From: Eremophila alpestris peregrina
Taxonomy: Eukaryota; Chordata; Aves; Passeriformes; Alaudidae
DNA: 64,000 nt
Direction: 5' to 3'
Assembly: GCA_009792885.1 (NCBI GenBank)
Contig: WMCF01000015.1
Coordinates: forward strand, 4,541,076 to 4,605,075
In this document: piece by piece, positions 34,001 through 49,202 of the stretch
How the letters are laid out: the number at the start of each line of letters is the position of its first letter
Position numbering within the stretch: position 1 is the stretch's first letter
The notes under the pieces: model-generated
What the model was told of the DNA's origin: nothing
The model's input: only the letters and a program-made list of their open reading frames with translations
Databases searched by the model: none
Program-made: the position numbers and the translations under genes

Positions 34001-36025
34001 CTTTGGTAGTCCAAGGTGAAAAAAATTCATTCCTGCTTGTGTGCACATTGGAAGGTGAAGGGATTGTGTGTATGACCTGCTGCCGTACTTGGCAATGAAA
34101 GTAAATACCAGACTGCCCTCAGTGTCATGGTACTCTTGTGGCAATTAAGCAGTTAGGTCACAAATGGCCAAACAAGCTACTGTAACTATACAAAGACGAA
34201 AAACCAAGAACATCATTTAAGATCTTGAAATGCTGCTCTGATGTGCAAATCCCATAACAACTGATAAGAGAGCTTTCTATGGAAAATATTGCTCTTTGTG
34301 TAAAATTTGCTTTAGGCTTTTGTACAAGACTTGTTTTTTTATGGAGAACAATTTAAAACAAGTATCCATTTTGTAAACACTACTTCTGGCCTGACTTTAT
34401 GGTCATAATCACTGAGGGCCTCAATTTTCTGTGCAGCACAACTGCAAGCTTTAGCAGTACAAAAAATAACTTGTAAAGAGGATACACTTTTTTTGTAAAC
34501 CAACTATGTTATAAATAGATGCAAGATGTTAGCTTTTCTTCAGCAGCAGTTTTTTGGGTGACCCTTGCCAAAAGAAAATCAAGTGAGCCTTTCAGTAGGA
34601 GCAACACACTTCTATTTAAATTGTTAATGGAGAAACACACCCAGATTATCTGCAGTATATGTGTGCATATATTCAGATTCAGCCTTGAAAAAAATTTGCT
34701 GACCTAAACATGGGAGCAAGGCAACATGATTAAAGCCAACTCAGAAGGAGTGGGTTTACATCCTGGCACTGTGCCTTGGATTCCATGACTGCCAAGTGCT
34801 AGGGAGAACTAAAAATAATATCTGCAGTTTAGTGGGATAGTGTGAAGTTTACAAAATGAGTAAGTTACTTCCATAGTGACCTTCTGTCTGCAGAAATCAC
34901 CACAGAAGGTGATACATTAAAAAAAAATATAGAGAGAGAGCTATCAATCTGTATAAATCCTGTGGAGTTTTTTAGGGAATTTTGTTTTCCTTTGTTGAAT
35001 ATGTATCTTGTCCTTTAAATGTATAGCATTACAGTTGGGAGTGTGAGAAACATAGAGGCCAGCCCAGACTGCTAGGTTTGATTGAGTTTTGTGTTTCGTT
35101 TTGTAGCCAAGTATTTTGTTTCTGTAGGATTGCTCACTGTTCTGCATTTCGTCTGTTTTACTTAAAATCATAGTCTTGCTGGTTGTAGTTTGAAAGGGAA
35201 CTTCATGTTTAATGAAAATTAGAGGTTAAACCCCATTTTTAATGATACTATGGGTAGTAAGCTGGAGTTTAGTTTTGGTGCCATTTTATGTCTTATCTGA
35301 GTTTAAATTTTTAAGATTTGACAACCAAAATATGATTGATCGATTGATATGCTTGTGCTCTGAGTTCTCACATGACCACCATAAAAAGGTTAGATTTTGA
35401 GAAGATAATTCTTGTATTTCTGCAGCACAGCAGACTGGAGACTAGGATATTACTTCTAGAAGTGTCAACCTCAGCAAGGCAGGGATGTATATGTATATGC
35501 TGCTGTTCCGTACCTATCAAGTAACAAATCTGCAAGACTCATTATTATCTGGATTATCATAAGCTTTCCTATTATGCTAAGCTTGAAGTATCAAAATGAA
35601 ATGTTCAAGTGCTATTTCACTGCTTGCCAGCCCAGCCTCTTAATACTGGAGATTCCTGTAGCTATTTAGTCCTGCTGTTGTGTTTTGCAATTCTACTGTT
35701 AGACTTTATACATGTAGTTTACCATCACCTGAAAAATTTTGATGGGAGTTCCACTAGCTGTGACACCCATTTTGCGGATTTTAAAATTCTTACCGTAGCT
35801 CTGTGGAAAGCTCAGAATATTCTTTGGAGTCCCATAGGTTGTTGCTGTCCTTGTGGAAGCACCCTGCCCTGTCCTGGGCTAGTTTGTTAGAAATCAAGAG
35901 TAGGCTCAATAGTGTGCTGTCACACGGGTCAGGTAATTCACTTGAGCACACTGCTGCCACGTGGCTCCCCAGCCCTGTTACAGGGAGCCGTGTACCTGGG
36001 TTGTGATGGATCACTGCTCCTGGAA

Positions 36026-36073
36026 GGGCTCTTATTGTGCACCCACAAGAGCCCTGCATGAAACTATGCAGGG
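36026..36073. repeat. Two abutting hairpins (8-bp stems)
   Basis: GGGCTCTT (36026-36033) pairs with AAGAGCCC (36047-36054), and CCCTGCAT (36052-36059) pairs with ATGCAGGG (36066-36073). The two stems share the bases at 36052-36054, so they are mutually exclusive in full. They are intronic. Confidence 0.8.
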
Positions 36074-38481
36074 TCTGCTTCATGCTTTCATCCCCTGTTT
36101 AATTGCTTTGGGTTGGTTTCAGGTGACTATTCAGTGAGCAGTTTAAGACTGTCTAGAAAGCCCTGCTCTGAAATAGGATCCAAGGCACACAAATAATTTT
36201 CTGGATTGCATTGTTTTCCTGTAGGATCACCAGCTGCTAGAAGATCATACTGCTTCACTACTCTGTTACTGCTTTAAGTGTCATCCTACTAACAAATACA
36301 GCAGTCTCTTACCATAAAGGTAATGGGTAATCTGGTACAGAAGTCAGAGCTGCCCAGTAAACAAAGCAGATCCCTGTGAGATCCCTTACTGAATGTCAAC
36401 AGATGCATTACTTTTTGAATTTTTGGCCTTTTCTAGTCTTTATGTGTATAGAAGGCTACTGCTTATTATTTTTTTATGTCATATCTCTTGCTCCTCTGTT
36501 TCTCTCAGCTCCTTGAAATTGTCCCAATCCAGGATTATAATCTTTGGTTTTTGAAGGAGCTGTTGGTACTGCATACAGTATTATCAATCATGAAGAGTCA
36601 TGATTCTGACCATAGGGGAAAAAATATGATAATCCCTTTAACCCTACTGCTTCCCACAAGCCGCTGGCTCCAAATTAAAACTTGAAAGGAAAAAAAGCAG
36701 TCATTGTTCTTTTGATCGCTTGCTGCCAGGAGCTGAGCTTTTCCTATACAACTATCAGGATTATAAAAATTTTAACTTTATTCCTGTTCATACTGCTTTT
36801 TTCAAGTTCCACATATTAGAAGTATCATCAAGACTAGCTCTTTTTTTTTTTTTAATTGATATTAACATTTTTTTTAAATGTATGTTATGGTAGCAGCTGT
36901 TTATTGAATAGGAACTTGAACAGAAAATTTTATGTGAAAATAATAATGCATGGTGTTAATTTCAATTTTAATAGAGCTGTTCTAATGTTTTTACTTGCTC
37001 AAAGTTCCTTTGCATTCGAAGTTTAGTTTCACCTTCACACTCTTTTTTTAAAACACATGACCTGGCACAAATTTATTTTTAAGTTGTACTGCCAGTGGCT
37101 GATGAGAAGGGAAAGCTGGTCTCCTCGGTGACCAACACAAATGTATTCTGTTTCAGAAGGAAGGTATGAGTAACAAAAAAACCCCTCAAACAGATAAGAA
37201 AACCCCAGCCTCTGCTACAGAGGGAAGGGATGGTGTGCTGTATGGTAAAAATATATAATATTAGCAAAATAACTCCTGGAGCCTCTTATGAACAGCTGAG
37301 TCATTTCTAGCTGGTAGTGAGACAAATTGCTGCTGAAGATGTTTGTTATTGCATGGCTGCTGCTACAGCTGGTGATTGCCTGGTTAAGAGCAAAGTAAAC
37401 TTGAACCCAGTAAAAACTGCTGTGAAAAGTACACTCCAGATAAACACACTTTAATCTCTGGAACATTTAATTGGTTCAACAGCATTTTCTAGTGCCTCAG
37501 GTTTTTTAATGTGCAAACATATTTATGACATTGACATTAATTATCAATTTCTAATTTATTCTTCTCTGTCAATCCACTTGTAATAGTATCAGAGAACACA
37601 TTCTTTTTACTGTTAATACAGATAGGGTTCATATATCAAATTGTGAAGTTTATATCTGTCCTTGAAAATCTCCTGACTATTACTTCTCTGCTTCTAAATG
37701 CAGTACCAGGCTGCTATTGTAGGTCCCTGTGCTGATGGTCATGTCTGTCTAATGAAGTTTGAATGTGTTTAATATGAGACTCAGAATATGCAACTATGTC
37801 AAATTAATCCTTTCAAAAATTTATATTCAGTTTATTATCTCTGAACATCATGTCCATTGGAAGATTGTCTTGACAGATTAGTTAATGAATTGTAAATCAA
37901 AGAGGGTTTCTACCTTCCTTAATACTGCCTTTGCCTCCCAGCTGTTTTTTACAAGCAAGCAATCTCAAAACTGAGCATCAAGAATAATTGCAAGCCTCTG
38001 CCCCAGTGCACTGTGGCAAAGGGTGAGTTAGGTATAGTTTTTAACAATCCTTCAGTTCTCTCACTGGTCTTAAAGAAGCTGGCAAATTGATGGGACTTGA
38101 AACAATGCACTGCAAAATTTCAGAGTGCCGCTCTGGAGAGGGCAACAACATGGGTTAAAGCTAAGGGCCAAAGTAGGGCAATTGCCCTGCTCCATGGAGG
38201 AATAATAATGCTTCCATGGGAGTCTGCTGGAGGAATGATTGGCTAGTCACAGGAGAGGAAAGCTTTTAGTGTCCTGTATTATAAGCAGGCTCCTGAATAA
38301 TTAACCAGTGACCCTGACAAATACACTCCTATTTCTAGAATCATGTTATTTCTAACACCACACACACTTAGTTGCCGGTTTGCTTACAGAGATGTAGCAC
38401 TACAGCTACAAGTTTGCAACATAAGTAACTACCTGAATGCCTTCATCGTACCCCCAGTTACCCATCTGACCACTTGTCTGC

Positions 38482-38522
38482 ATAACATAAAGGAAACATA
38501 ATGTTGAATAACATAAAGGAAA
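38482..38522 (+). repeat. Short direct repeat ataacataaaggaaa
   Basis: The 15-mer occurs at 38482-38496 and again at 38508-38522, offset 26 bp. This looks like a small local duplication. Confidence 0.8.
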
Positions 38523-41500
38523 AACCTCCAAGTGCAGCTTTTCCATTATATTACATTTAGCCTCTCACACATTCAAATCTCACAGAAAACCATGCCCCCT
38601 GTCTTTTGACCAGGTAGCTCAGAGTGCTCTGAGATTTCTTCATTACCCAGTCCCTTCTTTCTGTCAGCCTGGATGGTCTTGGCCTGTAGTAGCAGTATTG
38701 ATGACAGAATACATCAGTGCATACCTCTTGCTTGAGCCTCCAGAGTATAAACTAGCAGATGGTGTTGGCCAAGAAAAGAGGGGACATTAACGACATCAAC
38801 GTTACTCATTAAAATATGCTGTTGCATGAAAATGTTTTTGAATAGCTCAAGCGTGGAAATTCCATTCATTAAAGCATTATTTCTTTGTGCCCCAGAAATA
38901 GGTTGGAAATAAATTGATATGATTAGACTAGATGTAGTTTTTTAAAAGAAGAGTAAATTAAAATAAAAAAGGTACTAATGAAGGTGGGTTGACTTTATGT
39001 GCAGAATGCTTATTAGGACTATAAACAAGATCAGTTATTTTCAAGAATAGATTAAGTCACTGGCAATTTTTAATAGTCCAGGTTAACAAAAATGCCTGTT
39101 TCACATCTTTGGGGAGCTCTAATGCTTGTATATTTCTCCAACTTTTCAGTGAAGGATGATTGTGTATCAATAAAATTTCCCTGCAGCTTCTACCATAATT
39201 ATAATTTATCAAGTGTAAGTGACTTTTCACCTTGCTGTTTCAGAGTCTAAGTATCTAATGTTTATGTGTTGCATCTTTCACTGGGTATCCCAAGAATTCC
39301 CACACACAGTGATATAAAGCAGAAACATCCATGCCTCGCAAAAAATGATCCATGGGAACACTTAAACCTTGTGAAATAATTTGGATGTGATCAAGGAGAA
39401 GTGAAATTTTTGCAGCTGGTTCTGCAGTTTCACACGAAAGAATCTGCAACCGTCGTGCTGATGGCTGCTTTGAACACCATGAGTCCTGTTTCAGCACACA
39501 TCCACCTCTTGTCTGCAGGACTGATCATCTTTAAATGTCCAGGTCTCTCTGTTGCATAGATAAGTTCCTTTCATTTAAGCCCTTCCTTCTGGATCCTCTG
39601 CTGAGAACATGGGATCGTATCTATACTTTCTAATAAGGTACCTCACTTCAGGTTGTTTCCCAGCTTGTAAAGAGCCTTTGTGTGTGACCTTGCAGTCATG
39701 CAGCTGCCTTGTGAGCTGCAGCTCCTGGCTGAACACAATTGCCCAGTGTTACAGCTGGGCTGGCTCAAAAATGCCAGTTATCACACAGAACCGCATTATT
39801 CCAATGATTTTACGTGCTTAAATACTTCCAAGTGGTGATTCCTTCCAAGCTGATTTCTAAAGGCACAGGCCTTTCAGGTGTTCTTGGACAACTCTGGTTG
39901 ACTTCAGGTTGACTTGGCTTGTGTATGAATATTCCTGAAATTGGCTGCAAGCCCAATATTTGACTGGGAAGGTTAATCTGAAGAGCACTATGGTTAGGTC
40001 TTGTTTCTAGATGAAAATGTAATTTGCAAATTTGCATTTTTAACAGGCATGTGTTCTTTCATTTATTCATTAAACACTGGTTTGAAGTGTGCTTTAATAG
40101 AAAAGTGCGTAAGATGTCACCTATCCTCTCCCAGCAGGCATACTTTACTATGAAGCAGCAACTTCAAATAATTGCAAGACATTCTAAGAATAAACTGTTA
40201 CTTGTTTTCCCACAAATTTAGGAACTAAAGAACCTGCTATTGGATCTTTTCTTCCATATGCTTCTTGTAGTAGATTATAGTTTTATGTGACCTTCTGATA
40301 ACTTCAGGGTGTTTTGGAAAAAGTAGTAAAAGAAATGTGGCACAGACAATAAGAGTGAGTCCAAACTGAAGAATTTTCAGAAGGCATTTCCAGATGCCTG
40401 GAAAGAGTTGCTTGTGGTGATTTTATTTTTTAACAGAAACCAAAACCCAAGCAAAAGTGTATTTCTTCCTTAGCAGCTGAACTATGTTGTGCTTTCTATT
40501 GTATTTTAAGTACTGGAGCACTGCAGTTTCCCTCCAGATGGGCTAACAGACCAACAAGAGGAACTAGAGAGGAACCCTAGCCTTTGGGGGTAGGGGTGGC
40601 TCTAAAAATAAAGATTTCTTTTTAAGGTCATCTTCAAGAAGGATGGAAGATGTTGATGGAGTTAGCTGACCCTTTGCTCATGGTCTCATATTCTTCCTTC
40701 TGAAGAAATGCCAGGAGACAGAGCATTTTCCTGGCACAGACAGAGCAATTTTAGGGTTATGGAGAGGTGAGCCTCAGCAGACCTGTTGGTCCTCCCTTGT
40801 ACCTTAAGAGCAGACAGTAAAGACAGGACACATGTATATTGTGTGCAGTCTGGAGAGCTGGTGGAAACCATATGTGTCCAGTCCAGTACTAAGCCTGCTT
40901 CTGCAAGAAGAGACCCCTAAGGAGATGCTTTTCAGGTCAGAGTAAAACTGGGAGGGAATTGCACATCTTGGCAATAAGCATCTAGAGCCAGGTGTGTGAT
41001 GTTCTCCTGATGTTATGGAAAAGAGAGACGAAAATCTAGCTATTTCTGTAAATTCAGAGATGTTAAGAAATACTAGAGGGTATTAATTCCCTGTGTTGTT
41101 CAGTCAGAGTAATTTCATTTTCAAGAAAAAGGCCTTCCAATAGCGTTAGAAGTAATTTCACAGCCTAAATGAATTCAGTCACGCCTCCATAGTAAAGAGT
41201 GCATTACCCTTTTTATTACCATCTGTGAAAAATGCACTCAGCTGCATTTCAAGACATGATGGTTAGACTGGGCTGTACATAGTTGAAAGTGACTGATCTC
41301 ATTTTTGAGAAGGTATTTCCTGATAAATGCATCTGTTTATCAGATAGAGTTTCAGAAGGGAAATGATTACTCATCTACTGGATTTAAAGGATAGGCTTTT
41401 ATAGCCTAAATTTTAGCAACCACTCTGAATATACAGCAACTACTTCTTAGAATGTTAGCATATATTAAGGGCAGATATGACTCTCTTTGAGAGGAAAAGT

Positions 41501-44027
41501 CTGTCACCTTTTAAAAATTCACCATTTATCCTAAATGTAAATGTGAAATTCACTAATACCCTTTGAGACACGTTGAGTATTTAGAGAAAAATTTTGGGCA
41601 TTTCTTCAGATTTCCTTACGTTTTCATTGATTAACACCTAGATTACCTGTAAAGACAGGTTAATCTGTCCATTCTTCCATACTCTTCCATTTCCCTTTGA
41701 AGTAACCAGCTCTGTTGGTAATGGCTGCTTGATCTCTTAATTTCTTTTATAGAGTAGAGAAACTGCAGCAGTTTTAAATCACTTTTAGGTATTTCTGAAT
41801 TTGAAACAATCAGCTTGGACAGACTGCATTTGAGACAGAAGCAAATTTGGTGCCCTCTATCTATTCAGTATTATGAACTTGTTTAATAGGTTTAAAATAG
41901 ACAGATCTTATTTTCAAGTATGAGCTGACATGTGAAGATCAAAATTCTTTGCCAGCTGTGGGCAAACACAAATGGGCCTAACAGGGACAGAGGCCTCTTA
42001 AAATGCATAACACTTTCAAGGGTCAGCATATGCTGTGTGGCCCATATGTTTCATTTAACAATTACACTTCACTGAAACAGCCAATTTTACTTGATTTTGG
42101 TTGTCAACTCTTTTTATCAAGTGGAGTTTATTACGTGCCTTTACAGGTCCAGCTAAATTGCATTTCAAAAGAATTTTAAAAATCAACCTAGCTAGATGTG
42201 AACATAAAAAATTCAGAAAGAAGCTGAAATACAACTGTCATGCAGAGGGTGGATCGTGGAGTTTGGCTTCTTTTTGACATAGTGCTGCAAAGAGTGACTA
42301 CTATATAAAAAAACCCCTAAAAGTCCATAACAGACTTGATGAAGGATGGTCCTTCAGTTTTCTTAACTTTTCAAGAAGGTTGGAACTAGTGTTGTGGAAC
42401 ACTGTATCCTCACCTTTTGAGTAAGACAGTGACTGGAAACAAAAATTGTGAGTCTCATTGTTACATTTATATACATGTATACACACACGCCCCAACCGTG
42501 GTATTTAAAGAGAGGAGAAATTATATTCATTAAGACTTTCACAGTTTTCTTTCAAGACTGTCAATGAGCCAATGAGGTTCAGAAAGCTTTGAAACAAACG
42601 GTGTGATAGGAGCAGTTGAGTGTTCAGCAGTTATTTACTAGCATATTGTTTCAATTAGGATTGCAACAGGAAGGAAATTTCCATGGAGATTGCCTCACAT
42701 ACCCACCAGAATGCCAGCCTATTTTAGTTGTTCAGTGCAAGCTTTATATAGCTCTTAACACGAGTTCAGCAAAATTGCTCTGTTTTGCACAAGTAAGCTG
42801 CACAAATTGCTCTGTTCTAGTTTTCAGATCAAAGGTAGGTGATAGATTAGTCTTTACAAGGTGAAATCAATTGGGATTGTTTCTTTATGTCAGACAATAA
42901 ACTAGGTCCTTAGCTGGTACTTGTAGTATTGAGAGAGACCAGGAATGGTTTTCAGCTCATGATTCTGCTCTATTCTGTCCATGATACAAGGTCCAGGTTC
43001 ACACTGCCTCCTACATACTGCTTTTTATTAGACAGAGAGCCCCCAGAGCAGGAGTAGAGCTGTGCTGCACCCCAGAAGACACCTCAGTCTGAAGAGCAAG
43101 CCTACCGTACTGTTCAGAGGGTATCCTGGAATGGTCTCACCTCTGTTGTATCAGAGTTGATGGCATGTGTTACAGAAGAGGGTCAGAATCCGCCTCTGGA
43201 AAGCAGGCATACCAAAACAATCCCTTTTCTTCAGAAACTGGATCTGCTTTCTCACAAGAAGTTTCTATTTTTATGCTGCTTTCTGCCTTTTTGAAATCAG
43301 ATGTTTGGCTGCTGACTGCTTGCTGATCCCCAGTGTGGAAAGATCCAAGCTCCATCCTAGATCTGTTGATTAGCTGGAGGTGAGGCTAGTCCCCAAAGCA
43401 CTGTCCTTTGAGCAGTGAATCAGAACATGACAGTTCCTGACATCCAGGCCACCACTCAGATGATACAATTTATTAAAAAAAAGTTTTAAAAGTTACATAT
43501 ATTCTCACTTTACAGTGGCTCAAGGTCAACCATGTTGAACTTTCTAGTTTAGGATTAGGATTAGTTCCTAATCTACATACAGTCCTTTAAGCCTTTATTG
43601 GAAACTCCAGAATAGTTCTAAGGAACACAACCTTCAGGCACAATGGACAAGTATTGAGTTATGCAGGAGCTATTTTTAATGTATTAAAGATTAATTTTGA
43701 TGTATGAAGTTAATCAGGAATAAACATCCTGTGTTGATAAGGTAAAAATCATTCATCATTTGTTAATACCCCTATTTTTAAGAGATCCCAAATTAGATCT
43801 AAATCTTGGGTTTTTTATAGCCGGATATTGGTCCATGGAGTAGTCAGTCAGGAATATAAGTTCTTTTAAGAAATATGTTGTTTACAATGACTGACCTTTT
43901 TTCCTTTGAATTTTCGTCTTCATTATTAAATAGAAAAGGTAAATCTGTTCCTTCACTTTCCCACTGTTGCACATTTAAAGAGAGGTAGAAAAGAACCTAA
44001 AATCTAAGGAAGCACTGACTGTAATAA

Positions 44028-44045
44028 TTTTTTTTTTTTTTTTTT
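44028..44045. repeat. Poly-T tract (18 nt)
   Basis: This is an uninterrupted run of T in TBC1D4 intron 1. No retrocopy-like sequence was recognised next to it. Confidence 0.9.
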
Positions 44046-46972
44046 ACAACTAGCATATGTATAGGCTGACAAGCAGTCATTATTCATTTTGGAATATTAA
44101 TTTGCATTTTGTGGTTCCCAATCTAAATTTGACACAAAAAGTGTTGTAAAAGCACATAAACCAATAAGGAAATTATGAGCAGTGGGAGTTCCAGTGATGC
44201 ATTCTGAAGGGTTTTCTTTAAGCACAACTGGAAAGCAAAGTCATAACATTGCCAAATGCTTTTCAGCAATTTTCAAGTGTTAAAGCTCAGGTATTTCACA
44301 TGGTTTGTAACCAAAACAAAAAGCTCCCACATAATTGGGGAAAACATTGTGGAAGACTGCATGATTCTGCTGAACCTTTTTTTGGCTGCATCTCTCATCA
44401 GTCAGAAACCATGGTTATACTTATTTCTGGAGTTTGCTTAAGCTCTCAGCAGTTATGCTTTATGATTAGCTACTACAAGTTCTCTTGTAGTCCAAATAAG
44501 CTTTTAACTCTCATAAGTGGAATAGAAGATCGTGACTTGCACTCAAGAGGTTTATGGAAATGTTCCTTGGCATACATTAGAGAGCATTGGCCCAGAATGG
44601 TAGGCCTCTCATTCTCTCATGTACAGCATCCCTTAAATGCCTGAAAGTTTTTATTGCTCCTGCAATTTTTTTCATCCTTCTGGACACACAATCTGGCTAT
44701 TTCCAGGGCTACCTTTCCCCTACCCATTTAGATGTGAAACAACAGAAGAGCTAGATTGCAGAAGCAAATGAGTAGTAGGTGACTTGGAAGCTGTGGCCTT
44801 GGGGATATTTTCCTTGTCCTGCCCTGACAGGAGAAGAGCAAACCACAGCAAGCATGTGTTACCTTCCTTCTTACTCCTGCCTAGTTATAAATCTTCTCCA
44901 AAGCCATATACTGCTTCTCCTTTGGAGGAGTGTGAAGTATTGGTAAGGATGTTAGCACAAAAATGCCTTTGGAAAGGCTCTGCATCGCCTGGAGGAAGAG
45001 GCTGCAAATGTGACATCACTGGACTTCCCTTCAGGCTCTCTTCCAATGCAGGCAGGGTGTTTCAGTTTGTGTATAGTTCAAGCTGTCACATTTAATTGAA
45101 GGGGAAGGATATCAGTTATTTAAAGCTTCCTCCAAAGGCTTTCACAAATTAAATCTGCTATAACGATGATGTTAATTGCACCAATAAATCATTTGCATCT
45201 CAGCAAAAGCTTTTGCTAGCTCTCTTGGATATATTTCTTGAACTGTTTGTCTCAGTTGTATAACTTTAATTTCACTTGTTCAAGGGCTGTCAGAAAGGTT
45301 TCCAACCTGGCTGAAGATGTTGTATCAGCCAGATACATTGGGAGGCAGCTTAAATTTTTAAACACCAAATCCTGTAAAATACAGCTAAACAGGAAAGATG
45401 TTTCTGCTACAGTCATTCAGATGAAGTTGTTTATACTTCATCTGCTTCTATGTTTAATTGTGTTACAATTTTAGTTCCAGTTGCTGAGATATACAGTAAT
45501 AAAAATATGATGCTTTTAAGCAATAACATTATGCTGCTCTTTCCTGAAAAAAAATTAGTATATGTGATAAAATATGCCATAAGTGACAGGAAGGATTAAT
45601 TTTGACAGTAAGCTTTGAAGTGAGGTGGTAGGAAAAAAAAAACTTAGCAGATGTGGATATTTTGTAAAGAATCTGGATTTGCAGATTATTAAATGTGGTA
45701 TGAATTAAAAATTAAGGCTACTTGAAAGCTTCTCCACCTTCTATGCCTGGAATTGTGTTCTTAGACTCCATATTCTTGGAAGTTTTTCTCCTCCTAAATT
45801 AGAAGTGCTAAAGAGTAAATCAGTTTTCTTAGCTAATTGTTCCTTAATGTTCAGTAGGATAACTGAGTAATAGCCATCTACAAAAGCATGCATTTTGCTT
45901 GTTACCATTATTAAAAAAACAGCCAAGAAAACATTCCTTTGAGAAGGGAAGAAAACTGTATTTTTATTATTTCTGTTACAATGATGCCTTTTTTTGTTTG
46001 CTTGTTTTTTGTTTTGGTTATAATGATTTTATTTTAAAATAAACCTGAATGTTTCTTTTGGGGGATAGAAGCACGTCTTGCAGAAGAGCTGAGCAAACAG
46101 CATCAGGAACTGCTAGAAACAACATGGGAACAGCTAAAGGGAAAAAAGTTCAAGGGTTGTTCAAGTTTGGGTATCCGCTGGTCGAGTTGCTGTGGCTTTC
46201 CACAAGAAAGCTACAGACTGAGAGAAGTCCAGACCTCTATTTACAAGAAATGCTGTCATTCCCTAACTTTAAGCAAAAGCTTTTGGGTGGTTATAGTTTG
46301 CTGTATTTTAGATTATTATATCACATGTTCTTGTTCTTTTGTAGGATGTGTGTTATGCCCCAGTCTGCTGAGTGGGTTTAGGGGAAGGTTATTTGATTTT
46401 ACTCCAGGTGATGCGTGGTTGAAACAGCAAAATTCATGGGAGGTTCAGTAACAAACTTTTACTTCCAAACTTTGAAACAGTAACGTAGGATAAGGTGCTT
46501 GGCAAATTTTAAAATGTATGTATTTTATGCAACAGTGTAAAAACATATGACACTTAAGGTATAACAGAAAGGAAGGAAAGGGTAGCAGTAGAGAGGGATA
46601 TAGTGACCACACTTGGATTCAGTGATGAGACTTCATTGTTGCAATTTCAGTGTCTGTTTGCTGAACTCATGGTCACAGTCTTGATCTATTAGGGGTGGGG
46701 AAAGCCTATGAAAGACAAAGCCCAGTAGGTTAGTATATGCTCAGGTTAGGTGGGAATACCCAGGTAATGTTGCAGTTAAATAAAGGATGTGTCCTGTACT
46801 TATTTTTTTAAAACTGCTAAATGGTTAAGCATCTTCCAGCCAAGCATAGTGTTGTGGATGGGACATCATCTTACAGCAGGTCTGTAATTCTCTTTTTGTT
46901 GTAGCGACAGCAGTGCTTTATTTCACTGAAAGTTGAAAAGCTTGTATCGACAGGTCTTGACAGGCAGATACC

Positions 46973-46990
46973 AAAAAAAAAAAAAAAAAA
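46973..46990. repeat. Poly-A tract (18 nt)
   Basis: This is a run of A followed by an interrupted A-rich stretch (ccaaaaaaacaaccaaac). The sequence just upstream was checked for a retrocopy and nothing was recognised. Confidence 0.9.
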
Positions 46991-49202
46991 CCAAAAAAAC
47001 AACCAAACAATCAATGTAATTTAAATTAACTATGGACTTCAACTCACAGTTGCCGAGTATTTGAAAAGGCTGATTAGCATTTACTTTAGATAATGGAAAC
47101 TTTGGCTAGGTTTTTCCTTGGGAGCCAGTGACTGACAAAATCAACACCTTAATCAGCTGCTATGTTCCTCATGCACAGTCAAAGCCCTTGCATGTTTTGT
47201 CATTAACCAGGAATGTTTACATTTACATGTTCCTAACTGAAATGTTAGTTCAGAGCAGGTGTCCCGTGGACCCATTCTGCCTCCCAGCAAGGTTAGCTGC
47301 ATTCAACTTGCAGGATCTGCTCTCAGTTATCCTGATGAAACTCCAGACAAAACTTGCAGCTGAAGGAGAAAGTAGTGCAGTGAAGGTGAAAGTTAACTGT
47401 TGCACTTTATTTGTTAGCAAAAAAAATACAGCTTCCCCCCAAAAAACAACAGAACAGTAGTGCTTGATTTTTTACTATTAAGCTGAGTTACCAGAATGAC
47501 CAAAGGAGCTAAAAATGGTTGGATTATAAAAGGGAGGTTGTCATTGGAGTACCAGAAACTAAACTGTCTCTGCTATTTCTTTGAAGCTAAAAAAAAACAC
47601 CTGCTCTAAAACACAGATAGATGATTTGTATCTGCTGCATTGGAGTTCCTGTTTTCCCATGCAAAAATTTGTACTGTAGTCAGTTTTACTATTCCTGTTT
47701 TTCATCTACTTGCCTATTTTTTTTCTATGTATGCTGTTATGAGAGTTCCATGGTGTTGCCTTGAGAGTAAAACTATTTAGGATGATGATGACAGGATTGG
47801 CTCTTCAGAACAGGTTGCCACATGGGTTGTACTTAATATGTCATCTGGAATAGTCCCTTTGGAGGGAAATTCTGAGATGGTTTAGCCTTCAGTAGGAAAC
47901 TCTGAATAGAATAGCTACATTGTTGGGACATCCATTATTTTAGGGTGGACTTTGTACTGGAAAGAAGCTTGAATGGAGATGAGGAATAAACAAAGGAAGA
48001 GTGCAAAAATCATAGCCTATTTATCTTTGTAGATTTACAAGTTGCATAAATACAGAGAACTCTACTGTATATAGTGTTTCTGTGTCTGGTAGAGCTGAGA
48101 CATCAGTGCTGTGGAACTAGTACTTCACACATCTGTGAAAATGAGGGAGATAAAGGAAAGGAAGCTTGCTTTGGGCAATGGGTCCTATTCCCCAAACTTT
48201 TGGGGGCTCAGGTGATGTCTAAATATGATGTTCTTTCAGTTGTGGGAGAAGAAAGCTGGAGCTGGGGGAAAAATTCACTGTATTACACAGACTGAGGCTT
48301 CAGTGCATGACTTAATGCATCAGGCTGTTACCTTCTTCTGTCCAAAAAGTCTTTATCTGCTACTTTCACATCATAGCTGGGATTTCATATTGGGAGGTAG
48401 TGGGACAAAACAGTGAAAATCCTATGACTGTGCCCATATTTCACAAAACACTACCATTTTGAAATGATATCTCTATCAGTCATACAATGTGCATCTGTTT
48501 ACCAAAACACCATTTTGGTGTTCAGATAGGAGCAGATATTAGATGTGTTATGAGCCCACTCCCATTAGATTCAGTGTGTTAGAATGGGGTTCATTTTTGG
48601 AGAAGAGACTGCTGAAACAGTAAATGTTAAACATATTGATACAAAGAAGCATAGGAAGGCATCACTAGTTGTAACATTCTTGGAGGATAAGCTGTCAGTG
48701 AACAGCTTGTGCCTTGCTGGATGTTTAAAGTGTTTTAAGTACAGTTTTGAGTGGCAGATTTAATCTAATTAGCATGGAGTTGATAACATTAACAGTTGCA
48801 GTCTCTCCTGCACAGCTGAACAGTTAAAAGTCAGCACTGCATTGCAGAGGGTGTTGTGCAATATAAATGATCTTGTCCTTGGAGAGCTTCCTATTTCAAT
48901 TGACATAAATCCTGATAAAGGTATCTGCTCTAGGAAGTGGTTCTTGACTCCAGCACCAAACAGATGGGAGTCTTGTGTTTGAACTTGCCCAGCTAGCTCC
49001 CTCCAGAGGGTACTGGCTGTGTCCACACAGCATCTGCTTGGAGTTTGATCCATGACTCTTGTAGTCACAGGGCCTCCAAGGATAAATAGGCACTTTGCAT
49101 GGTTCAGGGAGCTAAAAACATGAGGTTGGAGTGGGCAGTCGCAGGAGTGACATAGTGGCATGGTGTTGAAGTGATTGTATCATGTCCTGGGAGTTGGCTG
49201 AA

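Noticed and set aside
38614..38635. tRNA A-box-like string (ggtagctcagagtgctctgag)
   Set aside because: No B box or cloverleaf follows. The string is a small local palindrome.
44249..44644. 131-codon plus-strand open frame
   Set aside because: It has no family similarity or splice context and overlaps another random frame. Treated as chance.
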